A DNA stretch of 64,000 nt from Bacillus dicomae (GCF_006494425.1 NZ_VHIV01000007.1:1-64000), one strand, 5' to 3'. Positions 54,541 through 63,538 are shown, counted from the stretch's first letter. The notes: generated by a model not told the origin, from the sequence alone. A program made the numbers and translations.

Positions 54541-55668
54541 ATGACGATATCACAAAAAATGAAGCCGATTACTCCTTCTTACGATCCATGGGAAGCGTAT
54601 ATGGACCTTGAAGAGTACGGCAAACTACTATTAACAAATGTTGAGTTTACAACGACGACGTTATGCAATATGCGCTGTGAGCATTGCGCTGTTGGTTACA
54701 CGTTACAGCCGAAAGACCCGAATCCGCTTCCGATGGATCTTTTATTAAAACGATTAGATGAGATTCCTCATTTACGTTCTTTAAGTATTACTGGCGGAGA
54801 ACCTATGCTTTCAAAAAAATCCGTCGACAACTATGTAACACCACTCTTAAAATATGCCCATGAACGAGGCGTTCGCACTCAAATCAACTCAAACTTAACT
54901 ATAGATTTAGCACGTTACGAACAAATTATTCCTTATTTAGACGTACTGCATATATCTCATAACTGGGGAACAATTGATGACTTCGTTGAAGGCGGATTTG
55001 CAATGATGGAGCGTAAACCTACGTATGAACAACGTGCAAAGTTATTTGAACGAATGATTACAAATAGTAAAGCTCTATCAGATGCAGGTGTACTCGTATC
55101 AGCCGAAACGATGCTGAATAAACGAACTCTACCACACATTGAACATATTCATCGTCAAATCGTTGAGGAAATGGGATGTAAACGTCATGAGGTTCACCCA
55201 ATGTATCCAAGTGACTTCGCGAGTAATTTAGAGATTTTAACAAAAGCTGAAATTCGTGATGCAATTGAGCATTTACTAGAAATTCGCGATGAAAATGTAT
55301 GGATGTTATTTGGGACTTTACCTTTCTATGCTTGCAGTGATGATGAGCGAGACATCGCCACATTTAAGAAATTACAAAAGAGCAAAAATGTAACTGTTCG
55401 TAACGATCCAGATGGTCGTTCACGCTTAAATGTAAACATTTTTGATGGTAATATTATCGTAACTGATTTTGGTGACGTTCCTCTTCTAGGAAACATACAA
55501 ACAAATACATTACAAGAAGCTTATGACAAATGGAGCGCTTCAAAAACAGCAAAATCATTAAGCTGTCACTGTCCTGCAGTAAAATGTCTTGGACCGAATG
55601 TTCTTGTAAAAAACAGCTACTATCCGACAGAAGATTTCTTATCAAAAACAGCAAATATTACATTATAA
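54541..55668 (+). CDS. yfkAB: Radical SAM protein with C-terminal CxCxxxxC motif (YfkAB)
   Basis: 375 residues. Radical SAM cluster TLCNMRCEHC (CxxxCxxC, about 42-49), then SITGGEPML for SAM contact. The C-terminal CHCPAVKC gives the CxCxxxxC motif for a second cluster, the feature that names the YfkAB family. The substrate is unknown. ATG at 54541 follows AAAGGAG. In B. subtilis yfkA(B) precedes yfkD and yfkE, as here. Confidence 0.92.
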   Translation: MTISQKMKPITPSYDPWEAYMDLEEYGKLLLTNVEFTTTTLCNMRCEHCAVGYTLQPKDPNPLPMDLLLKRLDEIPHLRSLSITGGEPMLSKKSVDNYVTPLLKYAHERGVRTQINSNLTIDLARYEQIIPYLDVLHISHNWGTIDDFVEGGFAMMERKPTYEQRAKLFERMITNSKALSDAGVLVSAETMLNKRTLPHIEHIHRQIVEEMGCKRHEVHPMYPSDFASNLEILTKAEIRDAIEHLLEIRDENVWMLFGTLPFYACSDDERDIATFKKLQKSKNVTVRNDPDGRSRLNVNIFDGNIIVTDFGDVPLLGNIQTNTLQEAYDKWSASKTAKSLSCHCPAVKCLGPNVLVKNSYYPTEDFLSKTANITL

Positions 55669-55699
55669 AAAAACGTCAGCTTATAAGCTGACGTTTTTT
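55669..55699. terminator. Terminator between yfkAB and yfkD
   Basis: Palindrome AAAACGTCAGCTTA/TAAGCTGACGTTTT with T-run on plus; convergent genes share it. Confidence 0.88.
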
Positions 55700-55702
55700 A
55701 TG

Positions 55703-56500
55703 TTATTGCGAGTGAGAAGAAGAAATGAATTTAAAATACAAATGATCATGAATTGGAATAGCAGCTCCAATCCCTTGAGAAGTAATGTTTTTTACAACAA
55801 GTCTTTTTTGATTTCCTTTTAATACAAGGTACACTTCTCCAAATGTTACTTTGCCTTTTTCATTTACTGCTGGCGTATAAGCATATAAATACCCAAGTTG
55901 ACTCGGACTAATATTATACACACGCTCATGTCCTGTACCATAACCAATTGTCGTTTTAAATGAAAGCGGCAATTGTACCTTTTCAAGTGCTTTGAGAAGC
56001 ATCATTTTTTTCACATCTGCAGCATCTTTCATATCTGCTGTTAAATCGCCTTCAACCGTCTTTTGTGTTTCTTGCTTATAGCGTAGCGGATATAGGCGAT
56101 CTCCTCCTCGATTATCATACACATTGCGATTTACTTGTTTATATTCCCAATTAATCGATGTATCAACCGATTCATAATGCAGAGCCCATTGACCTAAATA
56201 AATCTTCGCTCGGTACCCTACCGCAAGCGGCGCATTCGAAATTGTCGTTTCATTAAACATTCGAATTAAGTCTGGATTTTCAATTTTGATATTTGCTGTT
56301 TTCAATAGTTCTTGAGCAAACTTACTCGGTTGTAAACGCGGTAAATCTTGCGCGTCATTTGGAAACGTATTGTCTTTAGAAATATTTAAAACAGATGAAG
56401 GCATTTTTGTTTCTACCGTTGTCTTTGCAAAACTCATGTTAGGAAATAATAGAATAAACGAGACCATAGTTGAAAGACATATGCTGTATACTCGTTTCAC
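55703..56500 (-). CDS. yfkD: YfkD family secreted protein
   Basis: 265 residues with a cleavable signal peptide (about 1-25, ending SFA). The mature part is soluble, beta-rich and contains no catalytic motif I recognise (e.g. YRAKIYLGQWALHYES). It matches YfkD in length and neighbourhood. The start is GTG at 56500, 8 nt after AAGGAG. Sporulation linkage is known for some yfk genes but not visible here. Confidence 0.85.
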   Translation of the reverse strand: MKRVYSICLSTMVSFILLFPNMSFAKTTVETKMPSSVLNISKDNTFPNDAQDLPRLQPSKFAQELLKTANIKIENPDLIRMFNETTISNAPLAVGYRAKIYLGQWALHYESVDTSINWEYKQVNRNVYDNRGGDRLYPLRYKQETQKTVEGDLTADMKDAADVKKMMLLKALEKVQLPLSFKTTIGYGTGHERVYNISPSQLGYLYAYTPAVNEKGKVTFGEVYLVLKGNQKRLVVKNITSQGIGAAIPIHDHLYFKFISSSHSQ

Positions 56501-56579
56501 CTGTCTGGCTCCTTCCTACGTAAAGGTATATACTACTTTTTTTATTGTTTTCTCTGGGCACAATTGTTATGCCTATTTT

Positions 56580-57635
56580 TCATAATAAATAAAAACCAAT
56601 TCCCATAATGACATACGCCGCTAATAAAGTGCCTCCTTCAAACCAGTTTGTATCACCATCATTTGAAATCGCAATCGTTAAGAAAACAGCTGTAATCATA
56701 GAAACAAGTTCTGGTATGGTAAATACTAAAGGCATCCTGTTTGCAAAAAACATGGATAGTAGTACTAATACAGGAGCAACAAACATGGCAATTTGTAAAG
56801 TAGAACCGACTGCAATCTCAACTGCAATATTTACTTTATTTTTATAGGCCATAATAATTGCAGATGCATGTTCCGCTGCATTCCCCACAATTGCGACGAT
56901 AATAACCCCTATAAATAATTCTGACCAACCAAATGATTTTGCAACTGTCTCAAATGTATGCACGAGCGCCTCTGATACATAAGCTACCGCAAGTGTCGCT
57001 ATTGCTAAAATGAGTAGTGCTTTACCTTTTGACCACTCTGGTTCTTCCTCATGAGCGACTTCATCACTTTTATGCTGATATACACCACGGTGCGTAACTA
57101 ACTTAAATAGCAATGCAGCAAGGTACATAATAATCATAATAATAGAAACCCCGATACTTAATTGATACGTCTTTCCAGCGTCCATCTTCATTGAAAAAAT
57201 CTCTGGAATAACAAAGGCTACAACAACAGCAAATATTAATAAAGCTGAATTGTGCCTTGCATCATACACATTAAAACTTTGTCTTTTGTATTTAAGACCT
57301 CCTATAAAGAAAGATAGCCCTCCTACTAATAATAAATTCCCAAGTACAGACCCTGTTAAAGAAGCTAATACCACTTCAATTAATCCCGCTTGAAGTGCAA
57401 AAATTGAAATGATTAGCTCAACAGCATTACCGAAAGTGGCATTTAATAATCCGCCTATTCTCGGACCAGAAACAATCGCCAAACTTTCTGTCGCTCTCCC
57501 CATAAAGCCCGCTAATGCGATAATCGTAATACAATACACAGCGAACATAATTGTTTGGGGCCAATGAAGTGTTTTTCCAAGCACAGAAAGTGGTACCCCA
57601 ATCAGCGCTACTATAAGAAATATTTTATTAAACAT
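56580..57635 (-). CDS. yfkE: Calcium/proton exchanger (CaCA family, YfkE/CAX)
   Basis: 351 residues, equal to B. subtilis YfkE. Eleven hydrophobic helices arranged in two inverted halves. The alpha-repeat motifs are LNATFGNAVELI (about 67-78) and VGNAAEHASAI in the second half, where the glutamates bind Ca2+. An acidic loop (DEVAHEEEPE) separates the halves. It exports Ca2+ in exchange for H+. ATG at 57635 has AAGGA 8 nt upstream; two earlier in-frame ATGs are poorly placed. Confidence 0.93.
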   Translation of the reverse strand: MFNKIFLIVALIGVPLSVLGKTLHWPQTIMFAVYCITIIALAGFMGRATESLAIVSGPRIGGLLNATFGNAVELIISIFALQAGLIEVVLASLTGSVLGNLLLVGGLSFFIGGLKYKRQSFNVYDARHNSALLIFAVVVAFVIPEIFSMKMDAGKTYQLSIGVSIIMIIMYLAALLFKLVTHRGVYQHKSDEVAHEEEPEWSKGKALLILAIATLAVAYVSEALVHTFETVAKSFGWSELFIGVIIVAIVGNAAEHASAIIMAYKNKVNIAVEIAVGSTLQIAMFVAPVLVLLSMFFANRMPLVFTIPELVSMITAVFLTIAISNDGDTNWFEGGTLLAAYVIMGIGFYLL

Positions 57636-57813
57636 GCTTGTCATCCTTCCATCGTATGTATTTCTCCTCATCATTATTATTATTCTTCTCCTAACTTGTC
57701 CGATTTCATCACAATTACGTTTAAAAAATCGAATTGAAGAAAACAGTATGAAAGATATTTAAATTATCTTGTTTAAACAGAGAAAATATAAATTAGGAAA
57801 AGGGGTAAAAAAT

Positions 57814-58230
57814 ATGCACTTAAAAGAAAAAATCGCAACTATTATTCAAGGACAACGTACTGGCGTATTATCTACAGTACGTAACGAGAAACCACATAGC
57901 GCCTTTATGATGTTTTTCCATGAAGATTTTGTACTGTATGTTGCAACAGATCGAAAATCAAAAAAGATAACGGATATCGAAAACAATCCTAATGTACATG
58001 TACTACTTGGACGTGAAGGAAAAAAATTAGATGAAGATTATATTGAAGTTGAAGGATTAGCTTCACTCGAGGAAGACTCCACGTTAAAAAACAAGTTTTG
58101 GAATAATAGCTTAAAACGTTGGTTACTCGGCCCTGAAGACCCTAATTACGTATTAATTAAAATCAATCCCGACACAATTTATTACATCGATGGTGCTGGT
58201 ACGACGGAGCCCGAGTTTTTACGACTATAA
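57814..58230 (+). CDS. Pyridoxamine 5'-phosphate oxidase-fold protein (general stress protein 26-like)
   Basis: 138 residues, split-barrel flavin-binding fold: GVLSTVRNEKPHSAFM is the first strand-turn and KITDIENNPNVHVLLG the conserved centre. Such proteins bind FMN or F420; the substrate is unknown. ATG at 57814 has AAAGGGG; the frame is open 15 codons upstream without a ribosome site. It is divergent from the Ca2+ exchanger gene. Confidence 0.85.
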   Translation: MHLKEKIATIIQGQRTGVLSTVRNEKPHSAFMMFFHEDFVLYVATDRKSKKITDIENNPNVHVLLGREGKKLDEDYIEVEGLASLEEDSTLKNKFWNNSLKRWLLGPEDPNYVLIKINPDTIYYIDGAGTTEPEFLRL

Positions 58231-58233
58231 ATT

Positions 58234-58264
58234 AAAACAAGCCCCCTTTAGGTGGGCTTGTTTT
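58234..58264 (+). terminator. Terminator of the oxidase-fold gene
   Basis: Stem AAAACAAGCCC/GGGCTTGTTTT with a 9-nt loop. Confidence 0.82.
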
Positions 58265-58384
58265 GTCGAAAAGTTCTTCTGAAAAAAACAATAAAATAGG
58301 TGGAACTTTCTAAAGATTCTGTTATATAATAGCAGTAACTTAAATAAACTGTATTAAAACAGATTGAGAGGAGAAATAAAATTG

Positions 58385-58531
58385 ATGAAAAGAGAAGAAC
58401 GCAAAAATATGATTGAGTTTATCGAAAAGAAAAAAGGGATTGAGCGTGACGAATTATTGTTTATGACAGACGATGAAGTGGAACATATTTATAATGTAAC
58501 GTACTTTTTATATGAGGAAATTGCAGAGTAG
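58385..58531 (+). CDS. BH0509-like small protein
   Basis: 48 residues: MKREERKNMIEFIEKKKG followed by RDELLFMTDDEVEHIY. This helical, highly charged pattern recalls the BH0509 family of short bacillar proteins. The ATG at 58385 is preceded by an in-frame TTG; GAGAGGAG lies upstream and a strong terminator follows. The function is unknown. Confidence 0.7.
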   Translation: MKREERKNMIEFIEKKKGIERDELLFMTDDEVEHIYNVTYFLYEEIAE

Positions 58532-58534
58532 TAT

Positions 58535-58575
58535 AATAATCCCCACCTTATTAAAAATATAAGGTGGGGATTATT
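58535..58575. terminator. Terminator after the BH0509-like gene
   Basis: A 16-bp perfect stem AATAATCCCCACCTTA/TAAGGTGGGGATTATT, loop 9 nt. Confidence 0.85.
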
Positions 58576-58637
58576 TCGTTATTAATACATGAGAATGATT
58601 TTCATGTATAATAATGTAAGATTGGAGGAATTTTACT

Positions 58638-59066
58638 ATGAGTTCATGGCTCTTATTTGCACTATTATCAGCAATTGCTGCTGCCCTTGTATCTATTTTC
58701 GGTAAGATTGGTTTAGATGGAATCGATGCCAATGTTGCGACGACGGTTCGTTCTATTATCATGGCATTATTTATGGTAGGCGTTATTATTATACAAGGTA
58801 AATTTCAAAACATTGGCGACGTACTGCTAAATAAAAAAGCACTGCTCTTTATCACATTAAGTGGGGTTGCAGGTGCTTCATCTTGGCTATTTTATTTTCT
58901 TGCCCTCAAAACAGGAAAAGTTTCACAAGTGGCTCCTGTCGATAAATTAAGCGTCGTATTTTCTATCATTCTCGCTATGATTATACTCGGTGAAAAGTTA
59001 AACTTTATGACTGGCGTTGGTGTAGTCTTTATTACAGCTGGTGTACTATTTATTGCTTTCAGCTAA
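58638..59066 (+). CDS. EamA-family transporter, single-domain (half-size)
   Basis: 142 residues, one EamA repeat with five hydrophobic helices; GASSWLFYFLALKTGKVSQVAPVDKLS is the conserved end of the repeat (shown here as the region 79-104). Full-length DMT exporters have two such repeats, so this protein must dimerise. No second half-size partner gene is adjacent. ATG at 58638 with GGAGG. The substrate is unknown. Confidence 0.84.
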   Translation: MSSWLLFALLSAIAAALVSIFGKIGLDGIDANVATTVRSIIMALFMVGVIIIQGKFQNIGDVLLNKKALLFITLSGVAGASSWLFYFLALKTGKVSQVAPVDKLSVVFSIILAMIILGEKLNFMTGVGVVFITAGVLFIAFS

Positions 59067-59092
59067 AAAAACCGCTATTAGCGGTTTTTCTT
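59066..59092. terminator. Bidirectional terminator between the EamA and DedA genes
   Basis: Stem AAAAACCGCTA/TAGCGGTTTTT with the DedA stop within the hairpin. Confidence 0.85.
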
Positions 59093-59671
59093 TTTCTTTA
59101 TGTAAAACCATACCACACCTGTAACAACTACTGAAATGAATAAAATCCATATTCCATAATGATGTAAACTATATTCAACGAAACGCCACTTCTCACCTAA
59201 CTTCCAGCCAAGTCCAATAAAAACACTTATCCAAATAAACGCACCACCGTAAGCGTACAAACAAAAACGCCAAAGTGTTAAATTCGACACCCCAGCAAAA
59301 TATGCTGTTAAATGACGTACTCCTGGGATAAAGTAACCAATCATTAAAAGAAATGGGCCATATTTTTCAAATAAAATATGTGTTTTTTCAATATGATGTT
59401 CCTTAATTCTAATTTTCGGCCCATATTTTTTTAAAACAGGAAGTCCAAGTTTTAAACCTAATATGTAGCTTAATGTAATACCTAACATCGCACCAGCCAT
59501 CCCACTTAAAAAAGCAGCCGTTCCTGACATAACTCCTTTTGAAACGTTATAACCAACGAAGGTCAATAAAAACTCGTCTGGTATCGGTAATCCGACAATC
59601 CCACCTGCCAACGCTATAATAATTCCAAAATACCCATAATGCGCGATTAACTCGCCAATATGTTGTTCCAT
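59078..59671 (-). CDS. DedA family membrane protein
   Basis: 197 residues with a VTT/SNARE-associated domain. Membrane segments flank the conserved GLPIPDE (about 28-34) and the FIPGVRHLTAYFAG motif (about 112-125), with the essential acidic and arginine residues of DedA proteins. The family includes flippases for undecaprenyl phosphate and phosphatidylethanolamine. ATG at 59671 has AGGAT about 11 nt upstream, a weak site. Standing alone; the lipid is not known. Confidence 0.88.
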   Translation of the reverse strand: MEQHIGELIAHYGYFGIIIALAGGIVGLPIPDEFLLTFVGYNVSKGVMSGTAAFLSGMAGAMLGITLSYILGLKLGLPVLKKYGPKIRIKEHHIEKTHILFEKYGPFLLMIGYFIPGVRHLTAYFAGVSNLTLWRFCLYAYGGAFIWISVFIGLGWKLGEKWRFVEYSLHHYGIWILFISVVVTGVVWFYIKKKKNR

Positions 59672-59805
59672 TCGGAAGACACATCCTATGCACGATCGTT
59701 ATTCCACATTGTGCCCTTTCTACCTTTCAGACAAACATGGTATACATATTCACTATACATTGTTTTTATAATGAACTCTACTTCTATCCATTCCTTTAGC
59801 AGGAA
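59672..59805. other. Start of the gene-free region before the TPR gene
   Basis: The gap 59672-60145 holds no gene. Here only the dedA upstream sequence is expected; beyond it lie a bcr1 remnant (59806-59870) and AT-rich sequence that must carry the promoter of the large TPR gene (a TATAAT at 60061-60066 is a weak candidate). Confidence 0.5.
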
Positions 59806-59870
59806 GAAAGTGAACCATTAATCAGTGGGGGTTTATTCCTCCTCTCTCATTATTAGTACACATCAATCAT
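59806..59870 (+). repeat. Decayed bcr1 remnant upstream of the TPR gene
   Basis: GAAAGTGAACCATTAATCAG, then TGGGGGTTT, then CATTATTAG follow the first 55-60 bp of bcr1 in order and spacing (intact: AAAGTGAAACTTTAATCAG). The right half cannot be recognised and no TTTAT/ATAAA duplication remains. Not adjacent to a stop codon. Confidence 0.55.
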
Positions 59871-60145
59871 AAGCTAGACTCCCGCCTTCTTCCCTTATAT
59901 TCACCTCTTTTTGAAGCGCTAATCTTACTATCCATAAATACTAGGATTAAAAAATAAAAATTCATATGCTTGTTTTTTTGTTACAATAAAGGAAAGTTAC
60001 TTTTCGCAACGGTTTAACTCTCAGGAAAAATGATATATCTAGCAAAAACATAGTTTGGTCGATATAATGCAACTTCTACCTATTAAAAGAACATGCACCC
60101 TTTACATACAACATCATTTTTCTAAATTATACAGGGGGAACGAAC

Positions 60146-62908
60146 ATGACCATTGAAAATCAATTTATCCAAAAGGTTTACTATAAAACATTTTTAACAG
60201 AAGAAACTTCTACTCCAGTATCAGAAATACTCGGTGAAGCATATATAAATGAATCTACAAATGAATTCTCTAACATTTCTAATATCCGCTTTGCTCAAGG
60301 TGAATTTTATTACCAAAGTAAAGACTTCGAAGCAGCGATATTTAAATGGGAGAAAGTAAATAACGAACTTGCACTTTGGGCAACCAAAAACATTGCAGAT
60401 TCTTATTTTGAACTAGGATTCTTGCCAAAAGCAGAAGAAATTTATCAATCTATCCAAACGGAAGATACAACTCTTACAATGGAAGTTTCCTTACAACTTC
60501 TTTCTCTTTATATCGAACAGGATCGTTTAGGTTTAGCATTTAAGACGATTAGTGAGGCTGTTGCATTTCAACCTGACTATCCAAATATTACTGCAATTGC
60601 TCGCTCATTCTATGAAAAACAAGAAGATTGGAATAACGCTATCGAACTTGCCGTTCAAGAAGGAATTCGAACAAAATCATTGCATTGGTTCGATACTCTA
60701 ATCAATTATGTGAATCAAGGATTTACGAAACAAATCAAACCAGAATATTTCTATGAATCTTTAAAAGCTTTATATGCAATTGATCAAGTTCAATTTAAAG
60801 AACTTGTTATTGCTCTTTGGAACAGCTATCAAAATGAAAAATTATATCTACCTTGGATTCAAACAATAAATCATTTATTCTTACATATTGAAACAGACAA
60901 CAATGACGATTGGCATGAAATTGTTGAACGCTATCAAGATACGTACTTTGCATTAATTACTGGTGAGCATTTCATGCATGAAATGCAGGAACTTGTACCC
61001 GATTTATTAACAAATTGGTTTAGTTTAACGAAAGCAAAAGATGCCCTATTTGTCTCTGCTGCAGTGTTAGCGTGGAATGAAGTTTCACCTACAACTTTAG
61101 AATCATTACTCGTAAAAAGTGCGGGAGCTCTACTTTCTAATTCAACAGCTGAAACAAATGTAAATATGGAAACCGTTTCTCATTTATTCGAAACAATTGC
61201 TGTATGGGCTGAAAAAAATGATGTAGATTTAAGTCACCAATTTACGTTACTCGTTCATGAACTATGTGATTTAAATGTTACACAATTACTAATAGCTGGA
61301 ACTAGTGACCATGATAAATCATCATTTATCAATTCAATATTAGGAGAAAACATCTTAACTGAAACTGTAACAACTCCTATTCTATTTAAAGATGATAGCC
61401 AAACTGAAATAACAGAATTCACCGCGTTAGATGTAAACAATATACCGAACTTTGATGAATTCCATCAAATTCTGACTACACCTTCTGAGTCAGAATTTGA
61501 GAAAAAATGTATAGAAATTAAGTTACCAAGTAGATTTTTAAGAAAAAATAAATTTGCATTTCTTGTTACGCCATCTGTTCAAGGGCAAGTGGATAAAAAC
61601 AGCTCATACTTCGAATACTTACAAGCAGCAGATAGCCTTATTTACGTATTAAATTCTTCTTCACCATTACATGGTGAAGAGCTTGATACATTACTTTATT
61701 TACGTGAACAAGTACCAAATTTACAAATTCATTTCATATTACACACAGATAATACGGTCAATAATGAAAAACTAATGAGTAAAATTAAAGTCCATTTCCC
61801 AAATGCACAGTTCTTCCCATACTCTCCTTCACAAGAGAGTAGCCAGCAACTTGGGGCCGTTACAGAGTCTATTCTTTCTAATCTAGCAGAACGCGACCTG
61901 GAACAAGAACGTATAGAAAAACTAATATGGTTTACTCAAAAGACAATCGCATACCTTGTAAATGAACGTGTGGAATTAGAAAATACATTAGTGAAATCAG
62001 TACGCTGGAATAAACATATCTCAGTAAAACTAAACGGATTTATTAACAATCTTACCGCTCTTGAAAAAGATAAAATTCGTTCTATTACAGAATCTTATCT
62101 TTTAACGAAAGAAGAAATCACACGAGATATTCATTCTCAAATTCCTGAATTATTACAGAGCTGTTCTGATCTTGTTCAAGAAGATAGTGATTTCAAATTA
62201 GTTCATGAAGAATTAAATACTGCAATGAACGAACGAATTCAAAAACATGTACAACAAGTGCTTCTTCCTAAATTTACTGGGTTTATTCAAGAGTGGATTG
62301 AAACAGCGCATAATGAATTTATTCAAGCCCAATCTTATTTAGATGAAATGAGTGAAACGTTTAATAAATTATATAAAGAAGAACGCATGAAACTTCCTTG
62401 CGATTTCAAATTACTAGATGATTGGCATCGGGATGTCGTACGCATGACAAATAGAATTACAGTATCGAACATCAATATTTTATTACGCTTTACACCGACA
62501 CAATTTTTCTTAAAGAGTGCAGGAAAACTATTTGGTAATATGCAAAAAAATCAGTCTATGCTCGCAAACAAATATAAACAATACATTGAGACGGAAGACT
62601 ATACGGAAATTGCTCAAACAATCTCAAAACAATTCTTCCTTCAATTTGAAGTATTTGAAGGCGCATTAGAACGAGATATCATGATGTTCTTTAAAGATCC
62701 ACTTAGTATATTGAAACAAAATGTAGAAGCCGCTCAACTTGAAATACAGGAAGACGAGCAAACATTAGCAACGTTAAGAAGCAATCCAGAAACTTATCAC
62801 GATCCGTTAGCATTCTTTAAACTGCAACTATTGCAGCACAAATTCGTTTTAAGTACAAACAAAAATAATGAAGACGTCTATGAATTTAATGAGTCTCCTA
62901 CGATTTAA
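60146..62908 (+). CDS. Large TPR protein with degenerate dynamin-like GTPase domain
   Basis: 920 residues. N-terminal helical repeats (about 45-180) are TPR-like, e.g. AQGEFYYQSKDFEAAIFKWE and ADSYFELGFLPKAEEIYQ. Residues about 378-580 align with a dynamin-type G domain, but the P-loop reads GTSDHDKSS (385-393), with D390 replacing the essential glycine of GxxxxGK[ST]; the DxxG and NKxD motifs are also not canonical. A long helical stalk (about 585-880) follows, as in bacterial dynamin-like proteins. Probably a scaffold or pseudo-GTPase. ATG at 60146 has AGGGGGAA. Monocistronic. Confidence 0.8.
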   Translation: MTIENQFIQKVYYKTFLTEETSTPVSEILGEAYINESTNEFSNISNIRFAQGEFYYQSKDFEAAIFKWEKVNNELALWATKNIADSYFELGFLPKAEEIYQSIQTEDTTLTMEVSLQLLSLYIEQDRLGLAFKTISEAVAFQPDYPNITAIARSFYEKQEDWNNAIELAVQEGIRTKSLHWFDTLINYVNQGFTKQIKPEYFYESLKALYAIDQVQFKELVIALWNSYQNEKLYLPWIQTINHLFLHIETDNNDDWHEIVERYQDTYFALITGEHFMHEMQELVPDLLTNWFSLTKAKDALFVSAAVLAWNEVSPTTLESLLVKSAGALLSNSTAETNVNMETVSHLFETIAVWAEKNDVDLSHQFTLLVHELCDLNVTQLLIAGTSDHDKSSFINSILGENILTETVTTPILFKDDSQTEITEFTALDVNNIPNFDEFHQILTTPSESEFEKKCIEIKLPSRFLRKNKFAFLVTPSVQGQVDKNSSYFEYLQAADSLIYVLNSSSPLHGEELDTLLYLREQVPNLQIHFILHTDNTVNNEKLMSKIKVHFPNAQFFPYSPSQESSQQLGAVTESILSNLAERDLEQERIEKLIWFTQKTIAYLVNERVELENTLVKSVRWNKHISVKLNGFINNLTALEKDKIRSITESYLLTKEEITRDIHSQIPELLQSCSDLVQEDSDFKLVHEELNTAMNERIQKHVQQVLLPKFTGFIQEWIETAHNEFIQAQSYLDEMSETFNKLYKEERMKLPCDFKLLDDWHRDVVRMTNRITVSNINILLRFTPTQFFLKSAGKLFGNMQKNQSMLANKYKQYIETEDYTEIAQTISKQFFLQFEVFEGALERDIMMFFKDPLSILKQNVEAAQLEIQEDEQTLATLRSNPETYHDPLAFFKLQLLQHKFVLSTNKNNEDVYEFNESPTI

Positions 62909-62909
62909 C

Positions 62910-62965
62910 ATAAAGTGAAACTTTAATCAGTGGGGGGGTCTTACTGCCCATTAAAGCGGGATAAA
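62910..62965 (+). repeat. Internally deleted bcr1 element with ATAAA flanks
   Basis: ATAAA repeats (62910-62914, 62961-62965) enclose 46 bp. The left part, GTGAAACTTTAATCAGTGGG, equals the bcr1 left end; the right part, GGTCTTACTGCCCATTAAAG, equals its right end. The about 100 bp between two GTGGGGG tracts of the intact copy are missing, as expected from recombination between those tracts. It begins one base after the stop codon of the TPR gene. Confidence 0.85.
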
Positions 62966-62999
62966 AAACCAAGCAAACTGAAATTTGCTTGGTTTTTTA
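62963..62999. terminator. Terminator between the TPR gene and sip
   Basis: Stem AAAACCAAGCAAA/TTTGCTTGGTTTT with a short loop; T-runs on both strands. It abuts the bcr1 derivative. Confidence 0.87.
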
Positions 63000-63001
63000 C
63001 T

Positions 63002-63538
63002 TTAATTCATTATTTTCATATGTTCAAATGGATAATAAATTGCTGCTAATTCTCCTAATACATCAGCTTTATCAATAAGTCCTAAACCATTTCTACTATC
63101 TCTACTTATTAAGCGATTATCTCCCATAACAAAAACCTTATTTTTAGGAACTGTAATCGGTCCAAAGTCCTCTGTTAAATTCATAAGTTTTTTTTCAGCT
63201 TGTTTTTTATTACTTTGCAAATACGTTTCCTCTATTACTTCATGGTTCACATATAATTGATCATTTCTCACCTCAATGACATCGCCAGGCAAACCAATAA
63301 CCCGTTTCACATAAAAATTATCTGTCTTCACAACAATAATATCTTCTCTCCCATAACTTTCAAATCGTTTTGCCAACTTATTAATAATCACCTTATCTCC
63401 ATCTTGTAACGTTGGCTTCATGGACGCTCCTTTTACAGTCGTAGGAAAAAACACGAAAATTTTCGCCAAAAACACCAATAAACATGCAATTGCAATTGTT
63501 CCAAAGAATTCACGCCAACGTTTTTTCTTTTGCATCAT
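63002..63538 (-). CDS. sip: Type I signal peptidase
   Basis: 178 residues. One N-terminal membrane anchor (about 11-30), then the serine/lysine catalytic pair: S39 in GASMKPT and K78 in FYVKRVIG. The MGDNRLISRDSR box is intact. It removes signal peptides on the outer membrane face. This size and a single anchor are typical of the Bacillus Sip proteins, several of which coexist; which paralogue this is cannot be told. ATG at 63538 (a second ATG follows). Confidence 0.92.
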   Translation of the reverse strand: MMQKKKRWREFFGTIAIACLLVFLAKIFVFFPTTVKGASMKPTLQDGDKVIINKLAKRFESYGREDIIVVKTDNFYVKRVIGLPGDVIEVRNDQLYVNHEVIEETYLQSNKKQAEKKLMNLTEDFGPITVPKNKVFVMGDNRLISRDSRNGLGLIDKADVLGELAAIYYPFEHMKIMN

